The notes under the pieces were generated by a model. That model was not told where the DNA came from. It ran no database searches and saw only the letters and a program-made list of their open reading frames with translations. From contig CCFE01000018.1 of assembly GCA_000752035.1 (NCBI GenBank), forward strand, positions 62,001 to 126,000: a stretch of DNA of 64,000 nucleotides. The letters run 5' to 3'. Made by a program: the position numbers and the translations under genes. This document shows, piece by piece, positions 61,063-64,000 of this stretch (the first letter of the stretch is position 1; each line of letters opens with the position of its first letter). The DNA is from Bacillus rubiinfantis. GTDB lineage: Bacteria; Bacillota; Bacilli; Bacillales; Cytobacillaceae.

Positions 61063-61545
61063 CTATAGGAAGTTGACTAACACTGAAACAAATTCTTCTA
61101 ATTGTTCTTGGTCAAGGGCATCGAAGCGGTTTGTTTTTGGGGAATCAATATCTAAAACTCCAATAAGCTTTCCCTCTTTTACTATCGGAATGACGATCTC
61201 TGATTGAGAAGCTGCATCGCAGGCAATGTGTCCGGGGAATTGATTGACATCTGCTACACGAATGGTTCTCTTTTCCAAGGCAGCTGTACCACATACTCCT
61301 TTACCAACTGGAATCCGGACACAGGCAGGAAGTCCTTGAAATGGACCTAATACTAATTCATCATTACTATCCATTAAATAGAAACCCACCCAGTTAATCT
61401 TATCAAGGAATTGATTTAATAATGCAGCCGCATTACTGAGATTTGCCACTTTGTTGCTTTCACCTTCAAGCAAAGCGGCTAGCTGTTTAGTGACGAGACG
61501 ATAATTTTCTTCACGATTCTTCGAATATTTTTCGACGTTAAACAT
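61063..61545 (-). CDS. ytsP: Free methionine-(R)-sulfoxide reductase (GAF family)
   Basis: The 160-aa GAF-domain enzyme has WVGFYLMDSNDELVLGPFQG, the catalytic cysteine regions PACVRIPVGKGVCGTAA and GHIACDAASQSEIVIP, and VLDIDSPKTNRF. These fit the fRMsr/YebR family, which reduces free methionine-R-sulfoxide with thioredoxin. It lies convergent with megL, another methionine-related gene. Confidence 0.9.
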   Translation of the reverse strand: MFNVEKYSKNREENYRLVTKQLAALLEGESNKVANLSNAAALLNQFLDKINWVGFYLMDSNDELVLGPFQGLPACVRIPVGKGVCGTAALEKRTIRVADVNQFPGHIACDAASQSEIVIPIVKEGKLIGVLDIDSPKTNRFDALDQEQLEEFVSVLVNFL

Positions 61546-61697
61546 GTAATTTCACCTATTTCTCTAAAAGTTTATAGTCTATTTTATCAAAAAAGAGAGA
61601 AAGTGAGCAGCCTTTGTCGATGTTTTCATGAAGGAATCAATTGTGACAACAAGAATCCTTATAGTAAGGAGACGGGATGCTCGAAGGGGGATTATTA

Positions 61698-62330
61698 ATG
61701 AAAAAAAATTCAAAGGAAGCGATTGTAGAAGCGGCTATTACTTTATTTAATTCCAAGGGATATGCAGGAACTTCTATTAGAGATATTGCCCGCCACGCAA
61801 AAGTTAACTCTGCCACCATATCTTATTATTTCGATAATAAGGCAGGTCTTTTGGAATATTGCTTTATACACTTTTTTGAGCGATACACCCAAAAAATCGA
61901 AGCGGCTTATACTTCCATAGAAAAAGGAGCTCGCACATGTTTAAAACAGTTGGTGGCAGATTTACTGCAATTTCAATGTGAAAATAGTCAGCTTGCCAGC
62001 TTTGTGTATCGTGAAATGGCGGTTCATTCACAAGTGTCCCGAGAGATAATGGCGACGTATTCAATAAAGGAGAAATATTATTTGCAAAAAATATTTGAGC
62101 GAGGATTTGAATGGGATGAATTCCGTCCACATTCCATTCCGTATTTAATCACTCAGCTTAAAGCGTTATTGATGATGCCATTTATGAATACTTTTTATAT
62201 GCGTGAAGTACTATATATCTTCCCCCATGAGAAATTCTTTGCTCAGAAATATTTAAAAGATATTTTTGCCTGGATTGACCATACATTATGTTCGGATATA
62301 CCCATGAAAAAGGGAAAGTTGATTAAATAG
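61698..62330 (+). CDS. refZ: TetR-family regulator RefZ (YttP)
   Basis: RefZ binds oriC-proximal DNA motifs and tunes FtsZ assembly and chromosome placement in sporulating Bacillus. The 210-aa protein has a TetR helix-turn-helix (TSIRDIARHAKVNSATISYYF) and a matching C-terminal region (FVYREMAVHSQVSREIM; QLKALLMMPF). AAGGGGGA precedes ATG 61698. It lies next to ezrA, here without the hisJ gene that separates them in B. subtilis. Confidence 0.88.
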   Translation: MKKNSKEAIVEAAITLFNSKGYAGTSIRDIARHAKVNSATISYYFDNKAGLLEYCFIHFFERYTQKIEAAYTSIEKGARTCLKQLVADLLQFQCENSQLASFVYREMAVHSQVSREIMATYSIKEKYYLQKIFERGFEWDEFRPHSIPYLITQLKALLMMPFMNTFYMREVLYIFPHEKFFAQKYLKDIFAWIDHTLCSDIPMKKGKLIK

Positions 62331-62491
62331 CGGAAACGCTATTTTTTTTACAAAAAAATTGAAAATAATAGTCAAAAATTGTCGTTTACATGGTATCATT
62401 AAGGCATTGAATAAATAACAATCACTTTTTTAAATAGATTAATTCGTACATAATTGAGGAATCATTGTCGGTTGGAATAGGGGGCTTACAA

Positions 62492-64000
62492 GTGATATAT
62501 ATCATTGGACCGTTCATCCTCTTACTTGTCATTTTTGTAATGGGATATATTATAAAGAAAAAATATTTTAAAGAAATGGATCGTCTAGAAGCATGGAAAA
62601 TTGACTTGTTCAATCGTCCAATACCAGAGGAAATGTCAAAAGTAAAACAATTAAATATGACAGGACAAACAGAAGAGCTTTTTGAACGGTGGCGTAATCA
62701 ATGGGATGAAGTTATTACAGTGAAGCTTCCCAGTCTTGAAGAAATGCTTTTTGATGCTGAGGAATACATTGATCACTATCGTTTTACAAAGGCAAAAACA
62801 ATTCAAGAGAAAATTGCCGCACAGTTACAGGAAACTGAACAAGAAATTAATACTATATTAGAGGAATTACATGAGCTGGTCGGTAGCGAAGAGAAAAACC
62901 GCCAGGAAATTGAAGAACTAAAGGAACAATATCGTGAGGCAAAGAAATTATTGCTTGCTCACCGTCATCATTTCGGCAGTGCAGAAAAACTACTCGAGGC
63001 GGGACTGGATGAGGTAACCCAAAAGTTTCATGAATATGATGAGAAAACAGAGCACGGAGATTATCTTGAAGCCCGAGAGGTTGTCCTGTTCATTCATGGA
63101 AAGCTGGAATCATTAAAGACAAATATGAGCGAAATTCCCCAACTGCTCATTGAAAATCAATCATTATTGCCTAACCAGCTATCAGAAGTTCTTTCCGGCT
63201 ACCAGGAAATGAAAGAACAAGGCTATTATTTGGAACATCTGAATGTTGAAAATGAAAATGAACGTTTACAAGAAAAACTTAAAGAAAATCTCAGCCTGAT
63301 CCAACAGCTGGAAATCGAAAAAGTTTTGGAAGGAACGAAAGAGGTTAAGGATCGAATTGATATTATGTTAGATTTATTAGAAAAAGAAGTATATGCAAAG
63401 CATTTTGTCGAAAAGAATAAAGAAGCAGCCATCAGTTTGATGACGGCTGCTGAAACTGAGAATAGCCACTTATCAGCTGAAGTTATCGACGTGCAGACTA
63501 GTTATCAATTATTGGATGAAGACCTTGAAATTCAGGCAAATCTCGAGAAAGAACTCGATGTAATCTGTAAACGTTATGACATACTGTTGGAAAAAATCAC
63601 TCAAAATGAAACTGCCCAATCTGTAATTAGCGAAGAATTAGCTGAAGTGAAAGAACGGCTTGAATTAATTATGGAAGAGCAGCAGTCGTTTGCGCAAAAA
63701 TTACAGGAATTACGTAAAGATGAATTTGAAGCTAGAGAGCAAGTTAAAGAATTAACTAAAAAGGTAGCAGAAACTGCACGCCTTGTACAAAGAAGCAATG
63801 TTCCTGGGCTTCCGGAAGACTATAAATATTTATTTCATGATGCCAATGAAAGTATTCAAAATGTTCGTGTTCAGCTAGAAGAAAAACCTCTCAATATTTC
63901 TGCACTTAACCAATATTTAGAAACAGCTGTTGTAACCGTAGAAAAGCTGTTAAATGCAACAGTTGAGTTAATCGAAAATGTTATGCTTGCTGAGAAAGCC
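62492..64000 (+). CDS. ezrA: Septation ring formation regulator EzrA (3' end outside window)
   Basis: EzrA is a membrane-anchored spectrin-like protein that prevents extra FtsZ rings and helps cell division. It starts with GTG at 62492 behind AGGGGG and has one N-terminal membrane segment (IYIIGPFILLLVIFVMGYII), then EMDRLEAWKIDLFNRPIPEEM and VKQLNMTGQTEELFERWRNQ, both diagnostic. The remainder is long heptad-repeat coiled coil. The open frame continues to the last base; 503 codons are visible, about 60 short of the usual length. Confidence 0.95.
   Translation, partial: MIYIIGPFILLLVIFVMGYIIKKKYFKEMDRLEAWKIDLFNRPIPEEMSKVKQLNMTGQTEELFERWRNQWDEVITVKLPSLEEMLFDAEEYIDHYRFTKAKTIQEKIAAQLQETEQEINTILEELHELVGSEEKNRQEIEELKEQYREAKKLLLAHRHHFGSAEKLLEAGLDEVTQKFHEYDEKTEHGDYLEAREVVLFIHGKLESLKTNMSEIPQLLIENQSLLPNQLSEVLSGYQEMKEQGYYLEHLNVENENERLQEKLKENLSLIQQLEIEKVLEGTKEVKDRIDIMLDLLEKEVYAKHFVEKNKEAAISLMTAAETENSHLSAEVIDVQTSYQLLDEDLEIQANLEKELDVICKRYDILLEKITQNETAQSVISEELAEVKERLELIMEEQQSFAQKLQELRKDEFEAREQVKELTKKVAETARLVQRSNVPGLPEDYKYLFHDANESIQNVRVQLEEKPLNISALNQYLETAVVTVEKLLNATVELIENVMLAEKA

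Overview
The window looks like the chromosome of a low-GC Gram-positive spore former of the Bacillaceae (Bacillus or Neobacillus type). Strong AGGAGG-type ribosome sites, a tyrosyl T-box leader, CcpA, the acu/acs cluster, RefZ and EzrA all point that way. From memory of Bacillus subtilis, the backbone order ccpA ... acuC-acuB-acuA / acsA / tyrS / rpsD / diguanylate cyclase / ytsP / refZ / ezrA is kept, but the tyrS-rpsD interval is expanded by about 50 kb of accessory DNA.

Layout. (1) 1-7430: ccpA, acuCBA (minus), acsA (plus) and tyrS with its T-box (minus). (2) 7532-10342: a class A penicillin-binding protein with a fibronectin-like C-terminal domain. (3) 10440-20672: a catabolic locus with two near-identical MFS permeases, an allF-allG-allH set (oxamate carbamoyltransferase family) and a Cache-domain histidine kinase with its response regulator. 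The permease and allF promoters each overlap a cre-like box. (4) 20760-22713: a complete IS1182-family element with 15-bp inverted repeats and a 5-bp target duplication.

(5) About 22895-57786 is an integrated genetic element of about 35 kb in the 3' end of rpsD. It is bounded by 96-bp direct repeats that duplicate the rpsD terminator and last codons. From left to right it holds: tyrosine integrase, XRE-type repressor, a small DNA-binding protein, a primase-helicase followed by 9-bp-phased iteron-like repeats (candidate replication origin), and a heavy-metal module. That module has a thioredoxin-like protein, an ArsP-like permease and ArsR; a frameshifted merR with an intact mer operator; a CopZ-like metallochaperone; an ACR3-like permease; and an eight-gene operon arsR-arsB-arsC-arsD-arsA-trxB-like-phosphatase-HesB-like. 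A serine resolvase, a complete type I restriction-modification system and a PHP-ATPase of the TrlF kind follow (a defence cluster), then decayed phage or plasmid debris, a replication-relaxation protein, and a TetR/oxidoreductase pair. No conjugation ATPase or mating-pore genes are visible, so the element looks plasmid-like or mobilizable rather than self-transmissible.

(6) 57767-64000: rpsD with a long leader (minus), a GAF-GGDEF protein, methionine gamma-lyase, free-methionine-sulfoxide reductase (minus), refZ, and the first 503 codons of ezrA, which runs off the end.

The most unusual signals are: the iteron-like array behind the primase; a 15-bp sequence repeated exactly three times in the element; a 20-bp repeat at both inner ends plus a degenerate copy outside attL, suggesting a second, eroded element; a TrlF-like ATPase whose only plausible start is AUA or AUU; the one-base deletion that removes two of three mercury-binding cysteines from MerR; and a six-copy TATTAGCGAAT array between acsA and tyrS. 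All assignments come from reading the sequence and from recalled family knowledge; no database search was run.
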